Source: Chryseobacterium gleum
Lineage (GTDB): Bacteria; Bacteroidota; Bacteroidia; UBA10329
DNA length: 42,547 nt
Reading direction: 5' to 3'
Assembly (NCBI GenBank): GCA_945903645.1
Contig: CAMDOM010000026.1
Coordinates: forward strand, 1-42,547
Positions 1-9,060 of this stretch are shown in pieces (position 1 is the first letter of the stretch; each line of letters starts with the position of its first letter). Made by a program: the position numbers and the translations under genes. Under the pieces are notes generated by a model that saw only the letters and a program-made list of their open reading frames with translations, did no database searches and was not told the origin of the DNA.

Positions 1-2774
1 GTAGGCAGCACTGTGAGGTCGAGAATGCGGGTGCTGTCGCAGCCGTTGGCGGCCTCGAAAACATCGGTGTAAATACCAGTCACTCCATATCCCGCGAACT
101 GAGAACCTGAACAGATGGTCTGGCTGATGGTCGAAGTGACATAAGGCAGTACAGTGAGATTTATAGTGACGATACTGTCACATCCAGAATCATCGGTCAG
201 GAGTGCAACATAGACTCCGGAAGCGTTGTAGGTAAAACCATCAGGAGAGGTATAATCACCACAAGCACTCTCAAAAATAACAGAGCTGGCTTGCGTGCCG
301 CTCACCAACCATGCGCAGGTCGCATTGTCGAAAGTGGCCGTCTCCCAGCACTCGGTAAATGGTGCGGGGTCTCGCGTGCCGCTCACAATCCATGTGCATG
401 ATGCATTATAGAACGCAGCGGTCTCCCAGCACTCGGTCACAGGCATAGGGTCTTGCGTGCCGCTCACCACCCAAGCGCAAGTTGTCGTATTGAAGTTAGC
501 TGATTCATAACAAGCAAGTCCAGTTGGTGCTGTTGGTTGCGTTCCTGTCACATCCCACTGACAGGTTGTTGGATTCCATGTTGCCGTTTGATAACACAAT
601 ACCGTTGGGGCTACTGGCTGTGTCCCGGTTACAACCCAAAGACAGGTTGTTGGATTCCATGTTGCCGTTTGATAACACAATACCGGTGGGGCTACTGGCT
701 GTGTTCCTGTCACAACCCACAAACAGGTTGTTGGATTCCATGTTGCGGTTTGATAACACAATACCACTGGTGCTGCTGGCTGCGTTCCGGTCACAACCCA
801 CAAACAGGTTGTTGGATTCCATGTTGCAGTTTGATAACACAATACCGTTGGGGCTACTGGCTGCGTTCCGGTCACAACCCACTGACAGGTAGTGGCGTTC
901 CATGTGGCGCTCTCATAGCAGAGCACGGTAGGAGCGGCAGGCTGTGTTCCGGTCACAACCCACTGACAGGTAGTGGCGTTCCAAGTAGCTGTTTGGTAAC
1001 ACAATACCGCTGGTGCTGTTGGCTGCGTTCCTGTCACAACCCACTGACAGGTAGTGGCGTTCCATGTTGCTGTTTGGTAACATAATACCGCTGGTGCTGC
1101 TGGCTGCGTTCCTGTCACAACCCACTGACAGGTTGTTGGATTCCATGTTGCAGTTTGATAACACAATACCGTTGGGGCTACTGGCTGCGTTCCAGTCACA
1201 ACCCACTGACAGGTAGTGGCGTTCCATGTTGCGGTTTGATAACACAATACCGTTGGGGCTACTGGCTGCGTTCCGGTCACAACCCACAGACAGGTAGTAC
1301 TATTGAACGAAGCGGTCTGGTAGCAGAGCACGCTCGGGGCGGGAGGAGAATTGACGTTTACCGTAACTTGGTCGGTGGTCGAAAGTGGGCACAAGGGGTT
1401 TCCCGTGAGGGATGATACCGTATAAGTAGTGGTGCTGGTTGGAGAGGCTACCACATTTGCACCTGTTGTAGCGCTGAGACCAGTGCTTGGAGACCATGTG
1501 TAAGAGCCATTTCCTCCCATGACGCTCAAGTTTGCTGATTGCCCAGAGCAAATTGTCACATCATCACTGGCAGTAACAGGTAATTGAACACCAGAATTGG
1601 CACTAATGACGTAGTTGGCAACAGCACCGGCATATCCATCAATCATCATGGTGTAGGTTTGTCCTACAGTCAGGCCCGTAGCTGTAACAATATGTGGGCC
1701 ACCAGGAGAAAGATTGTTATAGCACTCGTGTGTTGAATTGAGATTTGCTGCGCAATTAGCATCTCGAAAGAAGAATAACTGAATGCCCATTCCAGCCGTG
1801 TTGGAACTAGGAATCCAAACACTCAGATTCACTGAGCTTGTGCTTGCAACAAACGAGACAAAAGAGTTGTTTTCAACACTACCGCAAAAAGCATCTTCTA
1901 ATTGAGTCCAAACATCTGATGTGTAAGTGGCACTCGTGTTTCCGCAATATCCGTCCAAGTCACAAATAGGCGTTGCAGTGGCACATGTATTCCCTGCTGA
2001 CGGGTTATCCCCACAGAAGGTAGGTGGTGGTGGAGCGGGACAGGATGTACACGTCAAGGTGGTCAGACAGCACACACCTGCTGATGTTCCGCAAGCGGAG
2101 TTAGTATTGTAATGCACATAGTAGTTGCCCGCAGTGGAGGGGGTAAAACTCAGAGGGGCATTGCCTGCGGAAGCAATAGCACCGTTAAAAGAACCAGCGC
2201 GGATGGTGACATAACCTCCACAGCTGCTGCTGATTTGATATGTGCTTCCTGCCACAAGATTGCTCAGCAGGCTATATTCACCTCCTGGATCATTACAAGT
2301 GGAGATTGTGACTGGAAAATTGTAAGACGATGGAGTGGCGGAGCCAAAGGAGGTCGTATTAGTGCATCCTGTGGCACTACCTGAGCAAGAGGTGCAGGTG
2401 ATCGAGCTGGTCCCACAGCTTGCTGCGGTGCCGCACGTGGGAGAACAACTCGTATTGTAGTGGATGTAATGGGTTCCCCCCACCACTGCTGTCCAAGACA
2501 ATGGAGTGTTTCCTGTGGCAACCACAGGACCTGTTGCACTTCCGGACCGCACAGTGATACAACCACCCAAGCTGTAGGTCGATGAGTATGTGTTACCAGC
2601 AACTACACCAGAAACGGTATTGTATTCTGTCTGGTACGTACATGTACTTATTGTAACGGCAATAGTGTTCGTAGGCGCAGTGGCTGTTCCAAACGCAACC
2701 GTGTTCGTACACTGCGCTTGTACGGACAGTAATCCCGAAAACATACAAACGGCCGATAGTAGAAATCTAATCAT
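1..2774 (-). CDS. Large secreted repeat protein, probable T9SS adhesin (C-terminus beyond window)
   Basis: The frame is open from an ATG at 2774 to the left edge (924 full codons, no stop), so the C-terminus is missing. Residues 1-21 form a signal peptide ending VQAQ. Two similar Cys-rich modules of roughly 115 residues follow, each with a HYNT motif. Next come a domain starting FCGDNPSAGNTC, an Ig/PKD-like segment (ICSGQSANLSVMGGNGSYTW), thirteen 27-residue CYQTATWN-type repeats, and Ig-like modules of the type ESACGDYTSPDG. The composition (Cys, Thr, Asn, Ser, Gly rich, few Lys/Arg) and domain style are those of giant Bacteroidota adhesins exported by the T9SS, which usually end in a sorting domain; here that end cannot be seen. 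It lies 47 bp downstream of a small secreted protein and may be co-transcribed with it. Surface location and adhesion are inferred. Confidence 0.88.
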   Translation of the reverse strand, partial: MIRFLLSAVCMFSGLLSVQAQCTNTVAFGTATAPTNTIAVTISTCTYQTEYNTVSGVVAGNTYSSTYSLGGCITVRSGSATGPVVATGNTPLSWTAVVGGTHYIHYNTSCSPTCGTAASCGTSSITCTSCSGSATGCTNTTSFGSATPSSYNFPVTISTCNDPGGEYSLLSNLVAGSTYQISSSCGGYVTIRAGSFNGAIASAGNAPLSFTPSTAGNYYVHYNTNSACGTSAGVCCLTTLTCTSCPAPPPPTFCGDNPSAGNTCATATPICDLDGYCGNTSATYTSDVWTQLEDAFCGSVENNSFVSFVASTSSVNLSVWIPSSNTAGMGIQLFFFRDANCAANLNSTHECYNNLSPGGPHIVTATGLTVGQTYTMMIDGYAGAVANYVISANSGVQLPVTASDDVTICSGQSANLSVMGGNGSYTWSPSTGLSATTGANVVASPTSTTTYTVSSLTGNPLCPLSTTDQVTVNVNSPPAPSVLCYQTASFNSTTCLWVVTGTQPVAPTVLCYQTATWNATTCQWVVTGTQPVAPTVLCYQTATWNPTTCQWVVTGTQPAAPAVLCYQTATWNATTCQWVVTGTQPTAPAVLCYQTATWNATTCQWVVTGTQPAAPTVLCYESATWNATTCQWVVTGTQPVAPTVLCYQTATWNPTTCLWVVTGTQPAAPVVLCYQTATWNPTTCLWVVTGTQPVAPPVLCYQTATWNPTTCLWVVTGTQPVAPTVLCYQTATWNPTTCQWDVTGTQPTAPTGLACYESANFNTTTCAWVVSGTQDPMPVTECWETAAFYNASCTWIVSGTRDPAPFTECWETATFDNATCAWLVSGTQASSVIFESACGDYTSPDGFTYNASGVYVALLTDDSGCDSIVTINLTVLPYVTSTISQTICSGSQFAGYGVTGIYTDVFEAANGCDSTRILDLTVLP
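291..1343 (-). repeat. Thirteen tandem 81-bp repeats inside the large secreted protein
   Basis: Thirteen units fill this interval exactly (13 x 81 = 1053 bp). Each encodes about 27 residues on the pattern P-x-A-P-x-V-L-C-Y-Q-T-A-T-W-N-x-T-T-C-x-W-V-V-T-G-T-Q. Units 2-10 in protein order are close to identical in DNA, including synonymous positions. The first unit and the last three (CYESANFN, CWETAAFY, CWETATFD) have diverged. Two Cys and two aromatic positions are kept in every unit, suggesting one disulfide per unit. Because 81 is a multiple of 3, other frames also stay open here; those ORFs are artefacts. I recall similar repeats in other Bacteroidota surface proteins but know no domain name for them. 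Confidence 0.93.
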
Positions 2775-2821
2775 CCTGTTTGATGTAGATGAATCGTCCC
2801 TTACATGGATGGGTGCACGAA

Positions 2822-3223
2822 CTAATTGCGGATGATATAGTCGACATCTGCATCAATTATCACAAATCCTAAGGAGCTTAAACATTTTTTGATTACACCC
2901 CAATCTATTGTAGCATCACAAACAACCGATATAACGCCCTCACCGTTCGATTTGTTTTTAATCGAAAGGCTTGAAACGGGAATCTGATTCGCAAGTAATC
3001 TTCTCGTTTTATCTTCTTGGTAAGTGATGTCACTTTCTGAAATTGAACGGTCTATGGTAATGGAGAATGAATGCAGTGCATCCAATCCTTCATAGGCATG
3101 TGACCCGTTCTGCAGATTTTCCTTTATCTTTCTTTCGATAAGAGCTTCTGAGGATTGCGCCTTGAGCTGCTGAACAGCAAGGAGCACAACCACCAAACAT
3201 GAAAACCACAAAAAAATTCTCAT
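2822..3223 (-). CDS. Small secreted protein of unknown function
   Basis: This 133-residue protein begins with a clear signal peptide (hydrophobic residues 4-17, cleavage probably after LKAQ near residue 23). The mature part is about 110 residues. Its last 45 residues read as strand-helix-strand (ISVVCDATIDWGVIKKCLS, then FVIIDADVDYIIRN), which resembles a ferredoxin-like or heavy-metal-associated-like fold without a CxxC motif. I do not recognise the family. It sits 12 bp after a doubtful upstream ORF and 47 bp before the large repeat protein, all on the minus strand, so co-expression with the adhesin is likely. A periplasmic or surface role is inferred from the signal peptide and the neighbour. 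Confidence 0.75.
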   Translation of the reverse strand: MRIFLWFSCLVVVLLAVQQLKAQSSEALIERKIKENLQNGSHAYEGLDALHSFSITIDRSISESDITYQEDKTRRLLANQIPVSSLSIKNKSNGEGVISVVCDATIDWGVIKKCLSSLGFVIIDADVDYIIRN

Positions 3224-3235
3224 GACTCGTTCTGA

Positions 3236-3604
3236 TTAATTATGTGCACGATTGAAATCAGGGTACTCCATGTTATCAGATATTTGCGGAGCAAGACCTT
3301 CAGATATCTGGCACTTGGCCAAATACAAATGACCTGTTACTCTGTCAATTTCTAATAATAGGTGCTTTGGCCCTCTGCGTTCTGTGCGGATATTCTTCAG
3401 ACAGAAGAAATTCCACCAGGTGTAGCTATGACTGCAGGTGGCAGGGAGCACCACGACCGTGCTGCGCAGTAATTGCAAATGGTCACCCCAGTATTGAGAC
3501 ATGCATGTGCGTGAATTGGCACGACAGCGTCTGCGCAGGACACTAGAACATTGGGGTCTGTTCCGGGTGAACAATTCAGAGGGATATTTAAAAAAATCTG
3601 CCAT
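3236..3604 (-). CDS. Doubtful hypothetical ORF, possibly frameshifted
   Basis: The 122-codon ORF ends 12 bp before the small secreted protein. Its first 70 residues are rich in Arg and Cys and look unlike this genome's other proteins. In the +1 frame the same DNA reads NCSPGTDPNVLVSCADAVVP and continues for about 65 codons to a stop, with the Cys/Thr/Pro/Gly composition expected of a secreted protein. The frames join at a run of seven T just after the start codon (MADF...); one T fewer would switch to the alternative frame. The second half reads reasonably in the original frame (HLLLEIDRVTGHLYLAKCQI). It may be a frameshifted gene, a remnant, or not coding. No domain is recognised. Confidence 0.3.
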   Translation of the reverse strand: MADFFKYPSELFTRNRPQCSSVLRRRCRANSRTCMSQYWGDHLQLLRSTVVVLPATCSHSYTWWNFFCLKNIRTERRGPKHLLLEIDRVTGHLYLAKCQISEGLAPQISDNMEYPDFNRAHN

Positions 3605-3771
3605 TCACCCGAGAAAATTTTTTAGGGAAGGTAAATATAAATTAATAAATTGTTATCTTGACATAACCTTAAAGAACTAAATGTTGTCTACACGTATAAT
3701 GCTTATCAGCTAAAAGGTTCAGTCCGCTTGCTGTTTCAAATGGCAATACACCCGCACAGGAAGTGATCGAC

Positions 3772-4020
3772 CTGAGTTCGGGATAAGCGAAAGGCCAAGA
3801 TTGAACTATCCTATTGAAAAACAGGGTGACAGCCACAGAACCACAGAACTGCACTTAAAAAACCACAGAATTTACTGCGTTGCGCAATGAGCTCCCGTTG
3901 GTCGGTTCTGTGGCACTAAGATGTCTTTTATGGTTCTACTCGGTAGCTCTTGCAATAGTATATGATTGATTTTAAGCGAGATAATTAGATAGAAGATTTT
4001 GTTTCTTATCCCGAACTCAG
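3772..4020. repeat. 249-bp segment bounded by perfect 16-bp inverted repeats (MITE- or IS-remnant-like)
   Basis: CTGAGTTCGGGATAAG at 3772-3787 is repeated exactly in inverse orientation at 4005-4020. Inside, a second perfect inverted pair, GCCACAGAACC at 3832-3842 and GGTTCTGTGGC at 3904-3914, is nested. The motif CCACAGAA occurs three times between 3833 and 3880. No convincing ORF lies inside, and no obvious target-site duplication flanks the ends. The architecture fits a non-autonomous element or a decayed insertion sequence, or a long structured RNA. The rest of 3605-4170 holds no gene I can support apart from one doubtful 37-codon ORF. Confidence 0.5.
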
Positions 4021-4034
4021 ATACGTTGCTTACC

Positions 4035-4148
4035 ATGGACCATTCCACCTTAAAAGAACAAGGCGCTTCGCTTGCTGCGCATTTAGATACGCGGAAAGGC
4101 ACAACCGAGCAGGTGGATGATGTGAGTGTGATGGGCGTACGATTCTGA
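4035..4148 (+). CDS. Possible 37-codon ORF or gene remnant
   Basis: ATG at 4035 opens a 37-codon frame (starts MDHSTLKEQGAS, ends VSVMGVRF) closed by TGA at 4146-4148. Its composition looks protein-like (acidic and polar, no rare-residue clusters). It begins 14 bp after the right inverted repeat of the 249-bp segment and ends just before the nrdA terminator. I recognise no family. It could be a small gene, the 3' end of a decayed gene, or chance. Confidence 0.2.
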   Translation: MDHSTLKEQGASLAAHLDTRKGTTEQVDDVSVMGVRF

Positions 4149-4165
4149 GAACGCATCTTCTCTCC

Positions 4166-4206
4166 AAACAAAAACGCCACGATTGAAGTAATTCAATCGT
4201 GGCGTT
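4166..4206 (-). terminator. Rho-independent terminator of the nrdB-nrdA operon
   Basis: AACGCCACGATTGAA (4173-4187) pairs perfectly with TTCAATCGTGGCGTT (4192-4206) around a 4-nt loop. Read on the minus strand, this 15-bp stem is followed by a T-rich stretch (TTTTTGTTTG). It starts 20 bp after the nrdA stop codon. Confidence 0.9.
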
Positions 4207-4226
4207 CTTAGTTCTAATCGTTGTTT

Positions 4227-6716
4227 CTAGCTTCCGCACATCTCGCACCCTTCTGGATTGTCGAGTGAGCAGCTAATCTGCGCTTGAGCGTCTTGCAAGT
4301 TGATAGGTTGAGCCACTGGTGTTGGCGTGTAAACCATGGTTGGCTCTGCAACTTTGGCTACTGGCGTAATCATCGACTCGGCAGGTGTGGCATAAGTCAC
4401 TTCCTTTGGGGCTAGCTGTGCGGCAGCTTGCTCTGCAGCCGTTTGTTGCAACGAAGCGGTGTCCACCGTAAACTTGATTGCCTCCGATGCGGCTTGTGTG
4501 CGGAGGTAATACATGCCTGTTTTCAACCCTTTTTTCCAAGCGTAGAAATGCATGGAAGTGATTTTGCCGAAGTTCGGGTTTTGCATAAATAGGTTCAGAC
4601 TCTGGCTTTGGTCGATATAAGCACCGCGGTCGGCAGCCATGTCAATGATGTCCTTCATTTTCAGTTCCCACACGGTGCGATATAGGATGCGGATATTTTC
4701 TGGAATCTCCTGAATATTCTGCACCGAGCCATTGGCCGCTATGAGCTTGTTCTTCATGTTGTCGTTCCACAAACCAAGCTGCACCAAGTCTTTAAGTAAA
4801 TGCTTGTTCACTACCACGAACTCACCTGAAAGTACTCTGCGAGTGTAAATGTTACTGTGGTACGGCTCAAAACATTCGTTGTTACCCAATACCTGCGAGG
4901 TGCTTGCTGTTGGCATAGGTGCCACTAGCAATGAGTTGCGCACGCCATATTTCTTCACTTCTTCTTTCAATACGTCCCATTCCCAACGGCTACTTGGCGT
5001 TACGCCCCACATGTCGTATTGGAAAATGCCTTGCGAAACAGGTGAACCCGGATAGCTCTCGTAGTGGCCAAATTCGATAGCCTCATCCTTAGAGCAGGTC
5101 ATGGCTGCGTAGTAGATAGTCTCAAAAATATCCTTGTTCAATTGCTTTGCCTCGTCCGAATCGAATGGAAGGCGAAGTTTGATGAAAGTATCGGCCAATC
5201 CTTGCACACCCAATCCCACAGGGCGGTGGCGCATGTTGCTTTTGCGCGCCTCAGGAACGGGATAGTAGTTGCGGTCTATCACTTTATTCAAGTTGCGCGT
5301 GGCTACATAGGTAATCTCAAACAACTTCTGATGGTCGAAAGTTCCATTGGCAGTTACGAACTTAGGCAGTGCAATACTGGCCAAGTTGCACACCGCCACT
5401 TCGTCTGGAGCAGTGTATTCCATAATCTCGGTGCAGAGATTGCTGCTCTTTATAGTGCCGAGGTTTTTTTGGTTCGATTTGCTGTTGCACGCGTCCTTGT
5501 AAAGAATGTATGGCGTGCCCGTTTCAATTTGCGATTCGATAATGGTGAACCACAATTCTTGTGCTTTCACCTTTTTGCGAGCGCGGCCTTCTTGCTCATA
5601 TCGCTCGTAAAGGGCTTCAAATTCTTCGCTGTGGCAATCGCTTAGTCCTGGAGCTTCGTGCGGGCAAAATAGCGACCAATCTCCACCTTCTTCCACGCGT
5701 TTCATAAACAAATCGGGCACCCAAAGCGCGAAAAACAAATCACGAGCACGTTGCTCTTCTTTGCCATGATTCTTCTTCAAATCGAGGAAATCGTGGATGT
5801 CGGCATGCCATGGTTCGATGTAAATGGCAAACGAACCTTTGCGTTTTCCACCACCTTGGTCTACATAGCGCGCTGTATCGTTAAACACCCGAAGCATAGG
5901 CACAATGCCATTGCTTGTACCGTTTGTGCCTTTGATATAAGAACCTTTTGCACGTACGTTATGAATGCTAAGGCCAATGCCACCTGCACTTTGGCTAATC
6001 TTGGCGCATTGTTTCAACGTGTTGTAGATGCCATCAATGCTATCGTCTTGCATTTGCAATAGGAAGCAGCTACTCATTTGCGGCTTTGGCGTTCCAGCAT
6101 TGAAAAGCGTAGGCGTGGCATGGGTAAACCACTTTTCGGAAAGCAAATTATAGGTTTCGATTACCGACTTGATGTCTTCTTTGTGAATGCCAACAGCCAC
6201 GCGCATCAACATGTGTTGCGGACGCTCGGCAATTTGGTTGTCCATTTTGAGCAAATAGCTGCGCTCCAATGTTTTGAATCCAAAGAAATCGTAGCCAAAA
6301 TCGCGGTCGTAGATGATGGTGCTATCTAACAAATCCGCATTGTCCATGATTATTTTGTGCACATCATCCGCAATCATAGACGCGTTTTCGCCCGATTTTG
6401 GGTCGATGTAAGTGTACAGCGCATCCATAGTTTGCGAAAACGACTTCAGGGTCGATTTATGCAAGTTCGATACTGCAATGCGGCTTGCAAGCAAAGCATA
6501 ATCGGGATGACGCACTGTGAATGACGCGGCAGTTTCAGCAGCCAATTCGTCCAATTGCTGTGTGGTTACTCCAGCATAAATGCCTTCAATAACTTTCATA
6601 GCCACTGGAATAGGGTCTACCAGCGGGTCGAGGCCGTAGCACAGCTTTTGAATGCGAGCTGTTACCTTGTCAAACTTGATGGATTCTCTGCGTCCATCTC
6701 TTTTTACTACATACAT
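4227..6716 (-). CDS. nrdA: Ribonucleoside-diphosphate reductase, class Ia, alpha subunit
   Basis: This 829-residue protein reduces ribonucleoside diphosphates to deoxyribonucleotides with the NrdB radical subunit. Residues 1-90 are an ATP-cone ([20 protein letters not shown]), the allosteric activity site. Active-site residues are visible: Cys217 (MSSCFLLQ), the N-x-C-x-E motif Asn426/Cys428/Glu430 (SNLCTEI), and Cys443 (VCNLASIAL). The radical-transfer region [18 protein letters not shown] is intact. A flexible, Pro/Ala/Thr-rich tail of about 60 residues ends CEMCGS, whose Cys824/Cys827 pair should relay electrons from thioredoxin or glutaredoxin. The sequence style is the eukaryote-like class Ia type common in Bacteroidota. 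It lies 48 bp downstream of nrdB and is followed by a strong terminator. Confidence 0.98.
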   Translation of the reverse strand: MYVVKRDGRRESIKFDKVTARIQKLCYGLDPLVDPIPVAMKVIEGIYAGVTTQQLDELAAETAASFTVRHPDYALLASRIAVSNLHKSTLKSFSQTMDALYTYIDPKSGENASMIADDVHKIIMDNADLLDSTIIYDRDFGYDFFGFKTLERSYLLKMDNQIAERPQHMLMRVAVGIHKEDIKSVIETYNLLSEKWFTHATPTLFNAGTPKPQMSSCFLLQMQDDSIDGIYNTLKQCAKISQSAGGIGLSIHNVRAKGSYIKGTNGTSNGIVPMLRVFNDTARYVDQGGGKRKGSFAIYIEPWHADIHDFLDLKKNHGKEEQRARDLFFALWVPDLFMKRVEEGGDWSLFCPHEAPGLSDCHSEEFEALYERYEQEGRARKKVKAQELWFTIIESQIETGTPYILYKDACNSKSNQKNLGTIKSSNLCTEIMEYTAPDEVAVCNLASIALPKFVTANGTFDHQKLFEITYVATRNLNKVIDRNYYPVPEARKSNMRHRPVGLGVQGLADTFIKLRLPFDSDEAKQLNKDIFETIYYAAMTCSKDEAIEFGHYESYPGSPVSQGIFQYDMWGVTPSSRWEWDVLKEEVKKYGVRNSLLVAPMPTASTSQVLGNNECFEPYHSNIYTRRVLSGEFVVVNKHLLKDLVQLGLWNDNMKNKLIAANGSVQNIQEIPENIRILYRTVWELKMKDIIDMAADRGAYIDQSQSLNLFMQNPNFGKITSMHFYAWKKGLKTGMYYLRTQAASEAIKFTVDTASLQQTAAEQAAAQLAPKEVTYATPAESMITPVAKVAEPTMVYTPTPVAQPINLQDAQAQISCSLDNPEGCEMCGS

Positions 6717-6764
6717 TATATTGAGAAATTATGAATTACGAAATAAGAATTACACGTTGAGTTT

Positions 6765-7799
6765 TTAGAAATCAGCTTCCATTGTGAAATCGCGATTGCT
6801 TGTGTTGCCATCGTTCATCACCCCTGCCTTTTGGTATTCGGCCACACGCTTTTCGAAGAAGTTGGTTTTGCCTTGTAGCGAAATCATCTCCATAAATTCG
6901 AATGGGTTGATGGCGTTATATACCTTTTTGCATCCTAAAGCCACCAAAAGACGGTCGGCCACAAATTCAATGTAGGTGCACATGCTAGTGGCATTCATGC
7001 CAATAAGCGCAACAGGAATAGCATCGGTTACAAACTCTTTTTCATATTCCACGGCTTCAGAAATGATGGATACAATTTCTGCTTCGGGCACTTTATTCAC
7101 CAAAGTGTTGTGGAGGTAGCACGCAAAATCGCAGTGCAAACCTTCATCACGAGAAATGAGTTCGTTGCTAAAGCTTAGGCCTGGCATCAACCCACGTTTT
7201 TTCAACCAATAGATGGAGCAGAAGCTACCGCTAAAGAAAATGCCTTCTACCGCGGCAAAAGCAATAAGGCGCTGGGCAAATGTTCCTTGACTAATCCAAC
7301 GCAATGCCCAATCGGCCTTTTTTGCAACGCAAGGCAGAGTTTCAACTGCGTGAAATAGGAAGTCTTTCTCGCGGTTGTCTTTGATGTACGTGTCAATCAG
7401 AAGCGAATAGGTTTCGGCATGAATGTTCTCAATCATAATTTGAAATCCGTAGAAACAACGCGCTTCGGGATATTGCACTTCATTCAAAAAATTAACAGCC
7501 AAATTTTCGTTTACAATACCATCGCTGGCAGCGAAAAACGCCAACACGTGCTTAATAAAGTGACGTTCGTTTTGGTTCAGTTTGTTTTCCCAATCGTGGA
7601 GGTCTTGTCCCAAATCAATCTCTTCGGCAGTCCAAAAACTGGCCTCTGCTTGCTTGTACATTTTCCATATTTCCTGATGTTTAATTGGGAATAGCACAAA
7701 GCGGTCGTTGTTCTCTACCAATATTGGTTCTACGGGCAACGAGGTTTTTTGTGGAAGAATTTCTGCGAGATTCTGAGATAGCTGGGTAATGTTTTCCAT
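6765..7799 (-). CDS. nrdB: Ribonucleoside-diphosphate reductase, class Ia, beta subunit
   Basis: This 344-residue protein is the diiron-tyrosyl radical subunit of ribonucleotide reductase. All ligands are visible: Asp93 ([11 protein letters not shown]), Glu124 and His127 with the radical Tyr131 in ENIHAETY, Glu185 ([11 protein letters not shown]), then Glu219 and His222 (RDEGLHCDF). The presence of Tyr131 makes it a canonical tyrosyl-radical enzyme rather than class Ic. The C-terminus (RDFTMEADF) matches the peptide with which R2 docks to the alpha subunit and closely resembles mammalian R2. It is the first gene of a two-gene operon with nrdA. I found no clear TAnnTTTG promoter or NrdR-like box in the 475 bp upstream. 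Confidence 0.98.
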   Translation of the reverse strand: MENITQLSQNLAEILPQKTSLPVEPILVENNDRFVLFPIKHQEIWKMYKQAEASFWTAEEIDLGQDLHDWENKLNQNERHFIKHVLAFFAASDGIVNENLAVNFLNEVQYPEARCFYGFQIMIENIHAETYSLLIDTYIKDNREKDFLFHAVETLPCVAKKADWALRWISQGTFAQRLIAFAAVEGIFFSGSFCSIYWLKKRGLMPGLSFSNELISRDEGLHCDFACYLHNTLVNKVPEAEIVSIISEAVEYEKEFVTDAIPVALIGMNATSMCTYIEFVADRLLVALGCKKVYNAINPFEFMEMISLQGKTNFFEKRVAEYQKAGVMNDGNTSNRDFTMEADF

Positions 7800-8275
7800 G
7801 CCTAATGTGAGGTTACAAAAAGTTTAAATCATTCATTTCAGAGCTAATTTTTTAGGAGATAAATTCACCTTCGAACGCTCTAAGCTTTCAAAATCAATCG
7901 TAATTCGCTAAAAGATTGGGAGTGAGTAGCTTGAAGAATTGTCAAGCAGTACATCTTCCAAAGCCCAAATTTTCAGATTAAATCTTAACCCACCTAACTG
8001 AAACAATTAACAATAGAGCCTACTTTTTAACATGTGACCCAAATACCCATCGTTAATAAAAAATGAGAATGCCGCTAACCCTTGTCAGCATTGAAATGGA
8101 TGGGGCTTGAAGCTGTTTTTAGGCGAGAGAATTCTAATCTATAGTTTTGAAGTGAAGAAGAAAATTGCTTACACTTTGAACGAATTCGTCAGTCGATTTT
8201 CATTCATCATGTAGATAATGAAGTTGGTCGTTCATTCCTAGCGATTGATGAACGAAGCGGCCAATCGGTAAGATT
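7800..8275. other. Intergenic region, no gene seen
   Basis: This 476-bp, AT-rich stretch lies between nrdB (start at 7799) and the DUF3109 gene (stop at 8276), and should contain the nrd promoter. I see no ORF, tRNA or riboswitch consensus in it. Near 8224-8266, TTGGTCGTTCAT and ATGAACGAAGCGGCCAA can form an imperfect bulged hairpin downstream of the DUF3109 gene, without a T-tract. Confidence 0.5.
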
Positions 8276-8860
8276 TTACCGCACTATGCCTTGTTTGCGC
8301 AGCTCCTCGTCAAGCTCTTCTAGTTCAGCAAACCACGCTTCGCCATACTTGCGCACTAACGCTGATTTTACAAAACGGAACAACGGTACCTCCAGCTTGG
8401 AGCCGCAGGTGCAAGCCGCTTTGCAAATATCCCAGCGGTCGTAATTCACTGCATCATAGTCTGCATACGATTTTATGCGAATGGGATAAAGATGGCACGA
8501 TACGGGTTTCTTAAAGCCCACTTTTCCATCGGCATGGGCGCGTTCTATGCCACATATTACCATGCCGCTAGTGTCTATGGTTGCGAAAGCGCATCGGCCA
8601 TCGGCTATTAAAGTGGTGCCTATATCTCCGTCTACATCTATTTCAAACACGCCTTTTTCGGCTACAGCCGCACGGCCTTCATCATCCATATAAGGCAGCA
8701 CCAAATCTAATATGTCTTCCAAAATACTTGCCTCTTCATCATCAAGTGGAGCGCCCGAATCGCCCTTAACGCAGCAAGCTCCTTTGCACGCGCTTAGGTC
8801 GCAAACAAAGTATTTGTCCAATAAATCTTGCGAAACTAAAGTGTGCTGTATGGCATACAT
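8276..8860 (-). CDS. DUF3109 family cysteine-rich protein
   Basis: The 194-residue protein has the hallmarks of the DUF3109 (YkgJ-related) family: an N-terminal CDLSACKGACCVKGDSGAPL block, a central GRCAFA, CGIERAHADGK, and CHLYPIRIKSYADYDAVNYD, then CKAACTCG near the C-terminus. The nine or so conserved Cys probably bind a metal or Fe-S cluster; the biochemical role is unknown. The start is supported by the family's usual N-terminus, in which a short leader precedes the CKGACC motif at about residue 25. It appears to be a single-gene unit with a promoter almost directly abutting the start codon. Confidence 0.92.
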   Translation of the reverse strand: MYAIQHTLVSQDLLDKYFVCDLSACKGACCVKGDSGAPLDDEEASILEDILDLVLPYMDDEGRAAVAEKGVFEIDVDGDIGTTLIADGRCAFATIDTSGMVICGIERAHADGKVGFKKPVSCHLYPIRIKSYADYDAVNYDRWDICKAACTCGSKLEVPLFRFVKSALVRKYGEAWFAELEELDEELRKQGIVR

Positions 8861-8864
8861 GGAG

Positions 8865-8872
8865 CAAAGGTA
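8865..8872 (-). promoter_or_regulatory. -7 promoter element TACCTTTG for the DUF3109 gene
   Basis: Minus-strand TACCTTTG is a perfect match to TAnnTTTG and is followed by C, as is common. It ends only 4 nt before the ATG, placing transcription start at or within a few bases of the start codon. No clear -33 TTG is seen. Confidence 0.55.
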
Positions 8873-9060
8873 GGCTAGGGCGTGAGCTTAGAAGAAAGGT
8901 TTAACTTTTGGGGAGGGGAAAATTTTTCTGTCTTGCGTATTGGATAAAACCCAACCATTTCTACCATGCCACAAATTGCTTACTTGCGCCACCCATTTCA
9001 AACCAAGCAATCATATTGCTTTGGCAATTGAAATCAGGCGAATTACCACGTTGATAATTA

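Noticed and set aside
291-1343. Possible CRISPR array because of regular repeats
   Set aside because: The units are contiguous 81-bp coding repeats without unique spacers, inside one long reading frame.
505-1415. Several open frames on both strands across the 81-bp repeats
   Set aside because: The repeat period is a multiple of 3, so any frame lacking a stop in one unit stays open through the array. Only the minus-strand frame from 2774 joins a signal peptide and flanking domains.
3669-4248. Minus-strand ORFs over the intergenic strip and nrdA 3' end
   Set aside because: They run through the inverted repeats and the nrdA terminator, and their composition is not protein-like.
7800-8275. Possible riboswitch or NrdR box upstream of nrdB
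   Set aside because: I could not match the conserved cobalamin-riboswitch core or a paired NrdR palindrome; a covariance-model search would be needed.
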